This document shows positions 36,313-44,915 of a stretch of DNA of 64,000 bases, in pieces. Under the pieces are notes generated by a model, which saw nothing but the letters and a program-made list of their open reading frames with translations, ran no database searches and was not told the DNA's origin. The stretch comes from Lederbergia citri (GTDB lineage: Bacteria > Bacillota > Bacilli > Bacillales > Bacillaceae_C). The DNA is taken from positions 1 to 64,000 of the forward strand of contig NZ_JAGYPG010000006.1 of the NCBI RefSeq assembly GCF_018343625.1, in the 5' to 3' direction. The translations under genes were made by a program, and so were the position numbers. The number at the start of each line of letters is the position of its first letter. Position 1 is the stretch's first letter.

Positions 36313-37251
36313 CTATTTAAGTGCGTTTACAATCGTGTTCACATTATGACGAACCATTCCAATATAAGTCCCTTCTGGAGTTCCGTCTTCACCCATTGCA
36401 TCGGAGAATAATTCTCCGCCAATCTCCACGTTATGTCCTTTTTCGCTAGCACCTTGAATGACAGCATCAATTGCTTTGCGAGGAACACTAGATTCGATAA
36501 ATACAGCTTTAATTTGGTTATTCACTAAATAATCACGTAAATCAATTAAATCCTTAGTACCTGCCTCGGATGCAGTACTAATTCCTTGCAATCCCATAAC
36601 TCTAATATCGTAAGCATCTCCAAAATACCCAAAAGCATCATGTGCTGTTACAAGTACTCGCCCCGATTCAGGTATAGAAGCAATTTTTTCTCTAACTTCA
36701 TTATCAAGTTCCTCTAATTGTTTTAAATAATTTGCTGCATTTTCTTCATAGACTTCCTTATGAGCTGGATCGATTTCAATTAAGCTATCACGAACACTTT
36801 CTGTCGCCTTCATCCAATGCGCTACATTGAACCAAATGTGAGGGTCATATTCCGTTCCCATATCTTCGTTTCCTAAACGTAGACTTGAACGATCAATATT
36901 ATCCGATACTGCTACAGTTGGCTTCTTCTTAGCCATTCTTTCGAAGATTTCAACCATTTTTCCTTCAAGGTGGAGTCCGTTATAAAAGATGATATCGGCT
37001 TGATCTAACTTTTTAATGTCTCCTTGAGAAGCTTTATACAAATGTGGATCTACTCCAGAGCCCATAAGTCCTACCACATTTACATGTTCTCCGCCAACTA
37101 CTTTAACGATATCAGTAATCATTCCAACCGTTGTTGTAACATTCACTTTACCATCACTGTTTTTCTTCGTGGCATTTGCATTTGAACAAGCTGTTGTTGT
37201 AGAAATGACTAAAAGTAACATTAACATTGATAGAACAAATCTCTTTACCAT
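36313..37251 (-). CDS. mntA: MntA-type manganese-binding lipoprotein
   Basis: A 312-residue solute-binding lipoprotein with a signal peptide and lipobox ending TTTAC near residue 22. The TroA/MntA cluster ligands are recognisable: His in GSGVDPHLYKASQGD, His in YDPHIWFNVAHW, His in VLVTAHDAFGYFGD and Asp in LFSDAMGEDGTPEGTY. FIESSV also matches TroA and B. subtilis MntA. Mn(II) is the likely substrate; Zn(II) cannot be excluded. AGGAG precedes the start. It is the first gene of the minus-strand operon. Confidence 0.9.
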   Translation of the reverse strand: MVKRFVLSMLMLLLVISTTTACSNANATKKNSDGKVNVTTTVGMITDIVKVVGGEHVNVVGLMGSGVDPHLYKASQGDIKKLDQADIIFYNGLHLEGKMVEIFERMAKKKPTVAVSDNIDRSSLRLGNEDMGTEYDPHIWFNVAHWMKATESVRDSLIEIDPAHKEVYEENAANYLKQLEELDNEVREKIASIPESGRVLVTAHDAFGYFGDAYDIRVMGLQGISTASEAGTKDLIDLRDYLVNNQIKAVFIESSVPRKAIDAVIQGASEKGHNVEIGGELFSDAMGEDGTPEGTYIGMVRHNVNTIVNALK

Positions 37252-37482
37252 TTTTCTTTTCTCCTACTTTCTTCTTTTTTAAAGGATTTGAATTCTTAAA
37301 GCAGTCGCGGACGGCCAGATCCTCCTACAGGAAAAAGAGAATAGTGCAGAAGAGACTACTTGCTGCCCGCTAGATGCATGGCCAGTAGCGAAAATCAACG
37401 TACAAGATAGCAAAAGCATTTTAAATTTATCCTTAAGTTAAAATATTAGCCGAATCAAAATAATATAACCAATAGACAAAAT

Positions 37483-37536
37483 GTTTACCCAAGGCAACTT
37501 ATTAACCATATTATACAAACGGCCTTGTTTTGTAAA
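37483..37536 (-). promoter_or_regulatory. mnt promoter with candidate MntR operator
   Basis: On the minus strand, TTTACA (complement of 37531-37536), 15 bp, TATAAT (complement of 37510-37515). Downstream, complement of 37483-37497, is TTGCCTTGGGTAAAC, resembling the B. subtilis MntR box (TTTGCCTTAAGGAAA type, from memory). The position over the start of transcription fits Mn-dependent repression. About 230 nt of leader follow before mntA; I see no known riboswitch in it. Confidence 0.65.
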
Positions 37537-37635
37537 CACTTTTTCAAATAAAAAATCACTATCGCTTTTATCTGTTACTTGGAATTGAAATCAATATAAT
37601 AAGGAAAGATTTTGGATTTACCAAAAAATCTTCTA

Positions 37636-37733
37636 TTGAAATAGAAGGTTCGCGTCTGTATAATAAGACAGGTGCAAAAAAAGATTGATTTTATTCATTA
37701 CATATTGCATTGGTCCAATAATCTATGTATAAT
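37636..37733 (+). promoter_or_regulatory. Two promoters for the S10 operon
   Basis: P1: TTGAAA (37636-37641), 17 bp, TATAAT (37659-37664). P2: TTGCAT (37705-37710), 17 bp, TATAAT (37728-37733). Both are strong SigA-type promoters, 134-240 bp upstream of rpsJ. A hairpin-prone segment (GACACACCCGGCCGC...CGAGTGTGTGG, 37776-37810) lies in the leader, possibly an r-protein control site. Confidence 0.82.
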
Positions 37734-37866
37734 GAATAATGTTGGTTTTTGACTGCAATGATGTGGAAGGTTGCTGACACACCCGGCCGCTTTGCCATGG
37801 CGAGTGTGTGGGAAATTTTCACGGAGTATGTCTATTTTAAAAATAGGCGATAAAGGAGGGAAAGTA

Positions 37867-38175
37867 ATGGCAAAACAAAAAATTCGTATTAGATTAAAGG
37901 CATATGATCATAGAATTCTTGATCAATCAGCTGAAAAAATCGTAGAAACTGCAAAACGTTCAGGTGCAAATGTCTCAGGGCCAATTCCATTGCCAACTGA
38001 GAAAACTGTTTACACAATTCTTCGTGCGGTGCACAAATACAAGGATTCTCGTGAGCAGTTCGAAATGCGCACACATAAACGTCTAATCGACATCATCAAT
38101 CCTACACCACAAACTGTAGATTCATTGATGAGACTAGACTTGCCATCAGGCGTTGACATTGAAATCAAATTATAA
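37867..38175 (+). CDS. rpsJ: Ribosomal protein S10
   Basis: A 102-residue 30S head protein that also serves as NusE in antitermination. IRIRLKAYDHRILDQSAEKI and GPIPLPTEKTVYTILR are the signatures. ATG 37867 follows AAAGGAGGGAAAGTA; the longer frame from 37771 lies in the leader. First gene of the S10 operon. Confidence 0.97.
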   Translation: MAKQKIRIRLKAYDHRILDQSAEKIVETAKRSGANVSGPIPLPTEKTVYTILRAVHKYKDSREQFEMRTHKRLIDIINPTPQTVDSLMRLDLPSGVDIEIKL

Positions 38176-38212
38176 TCAATACATTTAATTACGAAATCAG
38201 GAGGTGTGACTC

Positions 38213-38842
38213 ATGACCAAAGGAATCTTAGGAAGAAAGATCGGAATGACGCAGGTTTTTGCTGAAAACGGTGAATTGATCCCTGTAACAGTAATCGAAG
38301 CTGCTCCAAACGTAGTTCTTCAAAAGAAAACAGTTGAAACTGATGGATATGAAGCAGTCCAGCTTGGATTTGAAGACAAGCGCGAGAAGCTTGCTAACAA
38401 ACCAGAAAAAGGGCGTTTTGCTAAAGCAAACACTGCACCTAAGCGCTTCGTCCGTGAATTTAACGGAATTAATTTAGATGAGTTTGAAGTTGGTCAGGAA
38501 GTCAAGGTTGATATTTTCGCAGAAGGCGATTTAGTAGATGTAACAGGAATCTCAAAAGGTAAAGGATTCCAAGGTGTAATTAAGCGCCACGGACAATCAC
38601 GTGGACCTATGTCCCACGGTTCTCGCTACCATCGCAGACCAGGATCTATGGGTGCTGTTGATCCCGCTCGCGTATTTAAGCAAAAAGCATTGCCAGGACG
38701 TACAGGTGGAGAAAGAATTACAATTCAAAACCTTCCTATTGTAAAGGTTGATGCAGAACGTAACCTTATTTTAGTAAAAGGTAATGTTCCAGGACCGAAA
38801 AAAGCAATGTTAGAAATCAAAACAGGAATTAAAGTGAGATAA
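38213..38842 (+). CDS. rplC: Ribosomal protein L3
   Basis: A 209-residue early-assembly 50S protein. GILGRKIGMTQVF begins the protein and the long loop SKGKGFQGVIKRHGQSRGPM reaches towards the peptidyl transferase centre. AGGAGGTGTGACTC precedes ATG 38213; 37 nt from rpsJ. Confidence 0.97.
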   Translation: MTKGILGRKIGMTQVFAENGELIPVTVIEAAPNVVLQKKTVETDGYEAVQLGFEDKREKLANKPEKGRFAKANTAPKRFVREFNGINLDEFEVGQEVKVDIFAEGDLVDVTGISKGKGFQGVIKRHGQSRGPMSHGSRYHRRPGSMGAVDPARVFKQKALPGRTGGERITIQNLPIVKVDAERNLILVKGNVPGPKKAMLEIKTGIKVR

Positions 38843-38871
38843 ATATCGTTTAAGGAAAGGAGGAAATAGGA

Positions 38872-39495
38872 ATGCCTAAAGTAGCAGTATACAACCAAGC
38901 TGGATCAAAGGTTGGTGAAATCGATCTTAACGAATCCATTTTTGGTATCGAACCTAATAACCATGTATTATTTGAAGCGATCGTTATGCAAAGAGCTTCT
39001 TTAAGACAAGGAACATCTAAAGTGAAAACCCGTTCTGAAGTACGCGGTGGCGGACGTAAGCCATGGCGTCAAAAAGGAACAGGCCGTGCTCGTCAAGGTT
39101 CCATTCGTTCACCACAATGGCGCGGAGGCGGTACAGTATTCGGTCCCGTTCCACGTAGCTACAGCTACAAACTTCCTAAGAAAGTTCGCCGTTTAGCAAT
39201 TAAATCAGCACTTTCTGCTAAGGTTTTGGAAGAGAGCGTAGTAGTTTTAGAGTCATTAAACTTTGAAGCACCAAAAACAAAAGAATTCGTAAGCGTCCTT
39301 TCTAACCTTCCAGTTGGAAAAAAAGCGCTTGTTGTAACAGAAACGCTTAATGAAAATGTAGCGTTATCTGCAAGAAACATTCCTGGAGTGACAGTTGTGG
39401 ATGCTAACAACATTTCCGTGTTGGACGTTGTTGGACATAACACATTGATCATGACGAAAGCAGCAGTTGAAAAAGTAGAGGAGGTGCTTGGATAA
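38872..39495 (+). CDS. rplD: Ribosomal protein L4
   Basis: A 207-residue exit-tunnel protein. The tunnel loop GGGRKPWRQKGTGRARQGSI is intact, the region where macrolide resistance changes can arise. It overlaps rplW by 1 nt and has AAAGGAGGAAATAGG upstream. Confidence 0.96.
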   Translation: MPKVAVYNQAGSKVGEIDLNESIFGIEPNNHVLFEAIVMQRASLRQGTSKVKTRSEVRGGGRKPWRQKGTGRARQGSIRSPQWRGGGTVFGPVPRSYSYKLPKKVRRLAIKSALSAKVLEESVVVLESLNFEAPKTKEFVSVLSNLPVGKKALVVTETLNENVALSARNIPGVTVVDANNISVLDVVGHNTLIMTKAAVEKVEEVLG

Positions 39496-39779
39496 TGGAT
39501 GCACGTGACGTATTAAAGCGCCCCGTTATCACAGAGCGTTCTACTGATATCATGGCCGATAAAAAATATACGTTCGAAGTGGACGTAAAGGCAAATAAAA
39601 CTCAAGTGAAAGATGCAGTTGAAAGTATCTTCGGAGTAAAAGTTGCAAAGGTAAACGTAATGAACTACAAAGGTAAGTTTAAGCGTATGGGCCGTTTCGG
39701 TGGCTATACAAACAAACGCCGTAAAGCAGTTGTTACGTTAACAGAAGACAGCAAGGAAATCGAATTATTCGAAATCTAA
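39495..39779 (+). CDS. rplW: Ribosomal protein L23
   Basis: A 94-residue protein at the tunnel exit, docking site for trigger factor and SRP. RPVITERSTDIMADKKYTFE opens it and GFGGYTNKRRKAVVTL-like sequence closes it. ATG 39495 shares one base with the rplD stop; ribosome site GAGGAGGTG lies in rplD. Confidence 0.96.
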   Translation: MDARDVLKRPVITERSTDIMADKKYTFEVDVKANKTQVKDAVESIFGVKVAKVNVMNYKGKFKRMGRFGGYTNKRRKAVVTLTEDSKEIELFEI

Positions 39780-39815
39780 TAACGCAGTGAAAAGAGTTTA
39801 AGAGGAGGGAATAAA

Positions 39816-40649
39816 ATGGCGATCAAAAAATACAAACCTACCTCAAACGGACGTCGTAATATGACAGCTTTGGATTTTTCAGACATCACTACTGATAAAC
39901 CAGAAAAATCATTACTAGAGCCTCTTCATAAAAAAGGCGGCCGTAACAACCAAGGTAGAACTACAGTTCGCTTTCGCGGCGGTGGTCATAAGCGTCAATA
40001 TCGTATCATCGACTTTAAAAGAACTAAAGATGGTATACCAGGACGCGTTGCTACAATTGAGTATGACCCAAACCGTTCCGCTAATATTGCACTAATCAAC
40101 TATCATGATGGTGAAAAACGCTATATCTTAGCGCCTAAAAACTTGAAAGTCGGCATGGATGTCATGTCTGGACCAGATGCTGACATTAAAGTTGGGAATG
40201 CACTTCCACTTGCTAACATTCCAGTTGGTACAGTTGTGCATAACATTGAATTAAAACCAGGAAAAGGTGGACAATTAGTCCGTTCTGCAGGTACTTCTGC
40301 ACAGGTTCTTGGTAAAGAAGGAACAAAATATGTTTTAGTTCGTTTGAATTCTGGTGAGGTTCGCATGATCCTTGCAACTTGCCGTGCAACTATCGGTCAA
40401 GTAGGAAACGAACAACACGAACTAGTAAATGTCGGTAAAGCAGGTCGTTCTCGCTGGTTGGGCAAACGTCCACACGTACGCGGATCTGTTATGAACCCGA
40501 ATGATCACCCACACGGTGGTGGTGAAGGCCGTACACCAATCGGACGTAAATCACCTGTTACACCTTGGGGTAAACCAACTCTTGGTTACAAAACTCGTAA
40601 AAAAGCGAACAAATCAGATAAATTTATTGTACGCCGTCGTAAAAAATAA
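39816..40649 (+). CDS. rplB: Ribosomal protein L2
   Basis: A 277-residue protein near the peptidyl transferase centre. KKYKPTSNGRRNMT starts it, and the C-terminal GSVMNPNDHPHGGGEGRTPI includes the conserved histidine important for activity. Standard Bacillus length; AGAGGAGGG precedes ATG. Confidence 0.97.
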   Translation: MAIKKYKPTSNGRRNMTALDFSDITTDKPEKSLLEPLHKKGGRNNQGRTTVRFRGGGHKRQYRIIDFKRTKDGIPGRVATIEYDPNRSANIALINYHDGEKRYILAPKNLKVGMDVMSGPDADIKVGNALPLANIPVGTVVHNIELKPGKGGQLVRSAGTSAQVLGKEGTKYVLVRLNSGEVRMILATCRATIGQVGNEQHELVNVGKAGRSRWLGKRPHVRGSVMNPNDHPHGGGEGRTPIGRKSPVTPWGKPTLGYKTRKKANKSDKFIVRRRKK

Positions 40650-40709
40650 CGCGATTAATCTACGGTTCATCGAAGGGACCGTAGTGCAATCACGAAGGGA
40701 GGTTCAACC

Positions 40710-40988
40710 ATGGGTCGCAGCCTGAAAAAAGGGCCTTTTGTAGATGAGCACTTAATGAAAAAAGTAGAGAACTTAAACGAGAGTGATAAAAAACAAGTAA
40801 TTAAAACTTGGTCTCGCCGTTCAACAATTTTTCCAAACTTCGTAGGACATACGATCGCTGTCTATGATGGCCGCAAACATGTTCCAGTATATGTCAGTGA
40901 AGATATGGTAGGCCATAAGCTTGGTGAATTTGCGCCGACACGCGCTTATAAAGGCCACGCAGCTGATGATAAAAAAACAAGACGCTAA
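40710..40988 (+). CDS. rpsS: Ribosomal protein S19
   Basis: A 92-residue 30S head protein. MGRSLKKGPFVDEHLMKK, TWSRRSTIFPNFVGHTIAVY and GHKLGEFAPTRAYKGH are diagnostic. GGGAGG precedes ATG 40710. Confidence 0.97.
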   Translation: MGRSLKKGPFVDEHLMKKVENLNESDKKQVIKTWSRRSTIFPNFVGHTIAVYDGRKHVPVYVSEDMVGHKLGEFAPTRAYKGHAADDKKTRR

Positions 40989-41006
40989 TGAGAGGAGGGC
41001 ATCCTG

Positions 41007-41348
41007 ATGCAAGCTAAAGCTGTTGCAAGAACAGTTCGAATTGCTCCTCGTAAAGCACGTTTAGTAGTTGATCTTATTCGAGGAAAGCAAGTGGGCGAAG
41101 CAGTTGCTATTTTGAAACTAACACCAAAAGCTGCCTCCCCAATCGTAGAGAAACTTTTGAAATCTGCTATAGCAAACGCAGAACACAATTATGATATGGA
41201 CGTAAATAATCTTTTAGTATCCGCGGCATTTGTTGACGAAGGTCCAACAATGAAACGATTCCGTCCGCGTGCACAAGGTCGTGCGAGCCAAATCAACAAA
41301 CGCACAAGCCACATTACGATCGTGGTATCAGAAAAGAAGGAGGGATAA
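41007..41348 (+). CDS. rplV: Ribosomal protein L22
   Basis: A 113-residue tunnel-lining protein. RIAPRKARLVVDLIRGKQVG and the beta-hairpin RFRPRAQGRASQINKRTSHI (tunnel constriction, macrolide relevance) are intact. It is 18 nt after rpsS and 3 nt before rpsC. Confidence 0.96.
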   Translation: MQAKAVARTVRIAPRKARLVVDLIRGKQVGEAVAILKLTPKAASPIVEKLLKSAIANAEHNYDMDVNNLLVSAAFVDEGPTMKRFRPRAQGRASQINKRTSHITIVVSEKKEG

Positions 41349-41351
41349 TTA

Positions 41352-42008
41352 GTGGGTCAAAAAGTAAATCCAATCGGAATGCGTATCGGCGTTATCCGTG
41401 ACTGGGAATCCAAATGGTACGCTGACAAAGATTACGCAACGTTATTACACGAAGACATTAAAATTCGTGAATACATTACAAAACGTTTGTCTGATGCATC
41501 TGTTTCTAGTGTTGAAATAGAGCGTGCTGCAAACCGCGTCAACATTACAATCCACACTGCCAAGCCAGGCATGGTTATCGGAAAAGGTGGAAGCGAAGTT
41601 GAAGCATTGCGTAAAGCATTGAACGAACTAACAAACAAACGTGTACACATTAATATCATCGAAATTAAAAAAGCAGATCTTGATGCGAAGCTCGTAGCAG
41701 AAAATATCGCACGTCAATTGGAAAATCGTGTATCTTTCCGTCGTGCACAAAAACAAGCGATCCAACGCACTATGCGCGCGGGAGCACTTGGAATTAAAAC
41801 ACAAGTATCCGGCCGTCTTGGTGGAGCGGATATTGCTCGTGCTGAACATTATAGCGAAGGAACAGTTCCACTTCATACACTTCGCGCTGACATCGACTAT
41901 GCACATGCTGAAGCAGATACAACTTACGGCAAGCTCGGCGTTAAAGTATGGATTTATCGTGGAGAGGTCCTTCCAGAAAAGAAAAAATCTGTGGAAGGAG
42001 GAAAATAA
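41352..42008 (+). CDS. rpsC: Ribosomal protein S3
   Basis: A 218-residue protein at the mRNA entry channel. It starts GTG (MGQKVNPIGMRIGVIRDWES) and has the KH-domain motif KPGMVIGKGGSEVEALRK near residue 73. The C-terminal domain has ALGIKTQVSGRLGGADIAR. AAGAAGGAGGGAT precedes the start. Confidence 0.97.
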   Translation: MGQKVNPIGMRIGVIRDWESKWYADKDYATLLHEDIKIREYITKRLSDASVSSVEIERAANRVNITIHTAKPGMVIGKGGSEVEALRKALNELTNKRVHINIIEIKKADLDAKLVAENIARQLENRVSFRRAQKQAIQRTMRAGALGIKTQVSGRLGGADIARAEHYSEGTVPLHTLRADIDYAHAEADTTYGKLGVKVWIYRGEVLPEKKKSVEGGK

Positions 42009-42010
42009 TC

Positions 42011-42445
42011 ATGTTAATGCCTAAACGCGTTAAGTATCGTCGCGAACACCGCGGAAAAATGCGTGGTCGTGCAAAAGGCGGTACAGAAGTTGCATTTGGC
42101 GAATTTGGTTTACAAGCTCTAGAAGCTTCTTGGGTTACAAATCGTCAAATCGAAGCCGCAAGGATTGCGATGACTCGTTTCATGAAACGTGGCGGTAAAG
42201 TTTGGATTAAAATTTTCCCTCACAAACCATATACAGCAAAACCTCTAGAAGTTCGGATGGGTTCTGGTAAAGGTGCCCCTGAAGGATGGGTTGCAGTAGT
42301 AAAACCTGGCAAAATCATGTTTGAAATTGCAGGTGTATCAGAAGAGGTGGCACGTGAAGCGCTTCGTCTTGCTGCGCACAAACTTCCTATTAAATGTAAG
42401 TTTGTAAAACGAGAAGAAATTGGTGGTGAACGTAATGAAGGCTAA
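42011..42445 (+). CDS. rplP: Ribosomal protein L16
   Basis: A 144-residue protein near the A-site tRNA elbow. MLMPKRVKYRREHRGKMRGR is the classical start, and GKGAPEGWVAVVKPGKIMFE is conserved. ATG 42011 has GGAAGGAGG upstream; the ORF extension into rpsC is not real. It overlaps rpmC by 11 nt. Confidence 0.96.
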   Translation: MLMPKRVKYRREHRGKMRGRAKGGTEVAFGEFGLQALEASWVTNRQIEAARIAMTRFMKRGGKVWIKIFPHKPYTAKPLEVRMGSGKGAPEGWVAVVKPGKIMFEIAGVSEEVAREALRLAAHKLPIKCKFVKREEIGGERNEG

Positions 42446-42638
42446 TGAAATCCGTGATCTAACCACTGCCGAGATTGAACAAAATGTAAAGTCATTGAAG
42501 GAAGAATTATTTAACCTTCGTTTCCAATTAGCTACTGGGCAACTTGAAAACACTGCCCGTCTTCGCGAAGTTCGCAAAGAAATTGCACGTATGAAAACTG
42601 TGATTCGTGAAAGAGAGCTCGAAGTTAATAATCGATAA
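42435..42638 (+). CDS. rpmC: Ribosomal protein L29
   Basis: A 67-residue two-helix protein at the tunnel exit. MKANEIRDLTTAEIEQ and LKEELFNLRFQLATGQLENT match B. subtilis. ATG 42435 uses GGTGGTGA as its ribosome site within rplP; the GTG at 42420 is less likely. Confidence 0.95.
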   Translation: MKANEIRDLTTAEIEQNVKSLKEELFNLRFQLATGQLENTARLREVRKEIARMKTVIRERELEVNNR

Positions 42639-42658
42639 TCGGAGAGGAGGTTTGCGAA

Positions 42659-42922
42659 ATGAGTGAACGCAACCAGCGTAAAGTCTATACAGGACGCGTT
42701 GTTTCCGACAAAATGGATAAAACCGTAACTGTTATGGTTGAAACGTACAAAAAGCATTCATTATACGGCAAACGCGTAAAGTACTCTAAAAAATTCAAAG
42801 CTCATGATGAGCAAAACGAAGCTAAAGTTGGCGATGTAGTACGCATCATGGAAACTCGTCCACTTTCAGCAACTAAACGTTTCCGTTTACTTGAGGTTGT
42901 TGAGAAAGCAGTCATTATCTAA
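42659..42922 (+). CDS. rpsQ: Ribosomal protein S17
   Basis: An 87-residue OB-fold primary 16S-binding protein. RKVYTGRVVSDKMDKTVTVM and GDVVRIMETRPLSATKRFRL are diagnostic. GAGAGGAGGTTTGCG precedes ATG. Confidence 0.96.
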   Translation: MSERNQRKVYTGRVVSDKMDKTVTVMVETYKKHSLYGKRVKYSKKFKAHDEQNEAKVGDVVRIMETRPLSATKRFRLLEVVEKAVII

Positions 42923-42965
42923 TTAATTGTTTCGGAAATAAGTGTTCCGAAGGGAGGTAAACTAG

Positions 42966-43334
42966 ATGATTCAACAAGAATCTCGTTTAAAAGTGGCTGA
43001 CAACTCTGGTGCCCGTGAAGTTTTAACAATCAAAGTCCTAGGCGGATCAGGCCGTAAGACTGCGAATATTGGCGATGTTATCGTTTGTACAGTAAAACAA
43101 GCAACACCAGGCGGCGTTGTCAAAAAAGGTGATGTAGTAAAAGCTGTTATCGTACGTACAAAAAGCGGTGCTCGCCGTGCGGATGGTTCTTATATCAAGT
43201 TCGATGAAAATGCATGTGTCATTATTCGTGATGACAAAGCTCCTCGCGGAACTCGTATCTTCGGACCAGTTGCTCGTGAACTTCGTGATAACAACTTTAT
43301 GAAAATCGTATCTTTAGCACCAGAAGTTCTTTAA
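42966..43334 (+). CDS. rplN: Ribosomal protein L14
   Basis: A 122-residue barrel protein at the subunit interface, also the docking site for the silencing factor RsfS. MIQQESRLKVADNSGAREVL and RGTRIFGPVARELRDNNFMK are the signatures. AAGGGAGGTAAACTAG precedes ATG. Confidence 0.97.
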   Translation: MIQQESRLKVADNSGAREVLTIKVLGGSGRKTANIGDVIVCTVKQATPGGVVKKGDVVKAVIVRTKSGARRADGSYIKFDENACVIIRDDKAPRGTRIFGPVARELRDNNFMKIVSLAPEVL

Positions 43335-43370
43335 TAATTTTAGATTCACCAATCAAGGAGGTGCGATTCA

Positions 43371-43682
43371 ATGCATGTCAAAAAAGGTGACAAAGTAATG
43401 GTCATCACAGGTAAAGACAAAGGGAAAACTGGAACAGTATTAGCTGCTTTCCCGAAAAAAGACCGTGTGCTTGTTGAAGGTGTGAACATTGTTAAAAAGC
43501 ATTCAAAACCTTCTCAAGATAATCCACAAGGTGGAATCATCACTCAAGAAGCGGCTATCCACGTTTCCAATGTGATGTTGCTGGATCCAAAAACAAATGA
43601 ACCAACTCGTGTTGGTTATGATGTAGTTAATGGCAAAAAAGTCCGTGTAGCAAAAAAATCAGGTGTAGCATTAGATAAATAG
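43371..43682 (+). CDS. rplX: Ribosomal protein L24
   Basis: A 103-residue assembly-initiator protein with a KOW motif (KKGDKVMVITGKDKGKTGTV, residues 4-23) and NIVKKHSKPSQDNPQGGI. AAGGAGGTGCG precedes ATG 43371. Confidence 0.96.
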   Translation: MHVKKGDKVMVITGKDKGKTGTVLAAFPKKDRVLVEGVNIVKKHSKPSQDNPQGGIITQEAAIHVSNVMLLDPKTNEPTRVGYDVVNGKKVRVAKKSGVALDK

Positions 43683-43708
43683 TTCTTAGATGAAGGGAGG
43701 TACACTAC

Positions 43709-44248
43709 ATGAACCGCCTAAAGGAAAAATATCAAAAAGAAGTAACTCCTGCTCTTATGAGCAAGTTCAATTATAAATCCATTATGGAAGTACCAAAAAT
43801 TGAAAAAATCGTTATCAACATGGGAGTTGGCGATGCTGTACAAAATGCAAAAGTCTTGGACAATGCTGTTGAAGAACTTAGCTTAATTACAGGTCAAAAA
43901 CCAGTTGTAACAAGAGCAAAAAATTCAATCGCGGGATTCCGCTTACGTGAAGGTATGCCTATCGGCGCAAAAGTTACTCTTCGCGGAGAGCGTATGTATG
44001 AGTTTTTTGATAAACTAGTTTCTGTTTCCCTTCCACGTGTACGTGACTTCCGTGGAATCTCTAAAAAGGCATTCGACGGTCGTGGAAACTATACACTAGG
44101 TGTTAGAGAACAACTCATCTTCCCTGAAATTGATTATGATAAAGTGAGCAAGGTTCGTGGTATGGATATCGTTATCGTTACTACTGCGAATACAGACGAA
44201 GAAGCTCGTGAACTACTGACTGCATTTGGAATGCCGTTCCAAAAGTAA
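43709..44248 (+). CDS. rplE: Ribosomal protein L5
   Basis: A 179-residue 5S rRNA-binding protein of the central protuberance. PKIEKIVINMGVGDAVQNAK and SIAGFRLREGMPIGAKVTLR are conserved. GAAGGGAGG precedes ATG. Standard length. Confidence 0.97.
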   Translation: MNRLKEKYQKEVTPALMSKFNYKSIMEVPKIEKIVINMGVGDAVQNAKVLDNAVEELSLITGQKPVVTRAKNSIAGFRLREGMPIGAKVTLRGERMYEFFDKLVSVSLPRVRDFRGISKKAFDGRGNYTLGVREQLIFPEIDYDKVSKVRGMDIVIVTTANTDEEARELLTAFGMPFQK

Positions 44249-44272
44249 TCGCTAAATAAGGGAGGCGAAAAC

Positions 44273-44458
44273 GTGGCTAAAAAATCTATGATCGTAAAGC
44301 AGAAACGTACTCCAAAGTTTAAAGTGCAAGAATACACTCGTTGCGAACGTTGCGGCCGTCCACATTCCGTCATTCGTAAATTTAAACTTTGCCGTATTTG
44401 TTTCCGTGAATTAGCTTATAAGGGTCAAATTCCTGGCGTTAAAAAAGCCAGCTGGTAA
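44273..44458 (+). CDS. rpsN: Ribosomal protein S14 (zinc-binding, type Z)
   Basis: A 61-residue S14 of the C+ type. Zinc ligands are C24/C27 (CERCGRPH) and C40/C43 (CRICF). The GTG start at 44273 follows AAGGGAGGCG. Its presence within the spc cluster is the normal arrangement; a zinc-free paralogue, if any, would be elsewhere. Confidence 0.95.
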   Translation: MAKKSMIVKQKRTPKFKVQEYTRCERCGRPHSVIRKFKLCRICFRELAYKGQIPGVKKASW

Positions 44459-44486
44459 GACCGAATTTGGGAAGGAGGTAAAATAA

Positions 44487-44885
44487 ATGGTTATGACTGA
44501 TCCAATTGCAGATTTGCTTACACGCATCCGCAACGCGAATATGGTCCGACATGAGAAGTTGGAAGTTCCTGCTTCTAATATTAAAAAAGATATCGCTGAA
44601 ATCCTTAAACGTGAAGGGTTTGTACGTGATGTTGAATTTATCGAAGACAACAAGCAAGGCATCATTCGTATTTTCTTAAAATACGGTGCTAATAATGAGC
44701 GAGTAATTACAGGCTTAAAGCGCATTAGCAAACCAGGTTTGCGTGTATATGCAAAAGCTAACGAGGTTCCAAAAGTACTTAACGGTCTTGGTATCGCACT
44801 TGTCTCTACTTCTCAAGGTGTATTGACTGATAAAGAAGCAAGAGCGAAGCAAGTTGGCGGAGAAGTACTAGCGTACGTTTGGTAA
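44487..44885 (+). CDS. rpsH: Ribosomal protein S8
   Basis: A 132-residue protein binding 16S helix 21. MTDPIADLLTRIRNANMVRH and the C-terminal ISTSQGVLTDKEAR-like segment are conserved. AAGGAGG lies before ATG 44487; ATG 44493 (MTDPIAD) is equally plausible. Confidence 0.96.
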   Translation: MVMTDPIADLLTRIRNANMVRHEKLEVPASNIKKDIAEILKREGFVRDVEFIEDNKQGIIRIFLKYGANNERVITGLKRISKPGLRVYAKANEVPKVLNGLGIALVSTSQGVLTDKEARAKQVGGEVLAYVW

Positions 44886-44915
44886 TATTTTTTCGAAGAA
44901 CGGAGGTGCAAGAAA

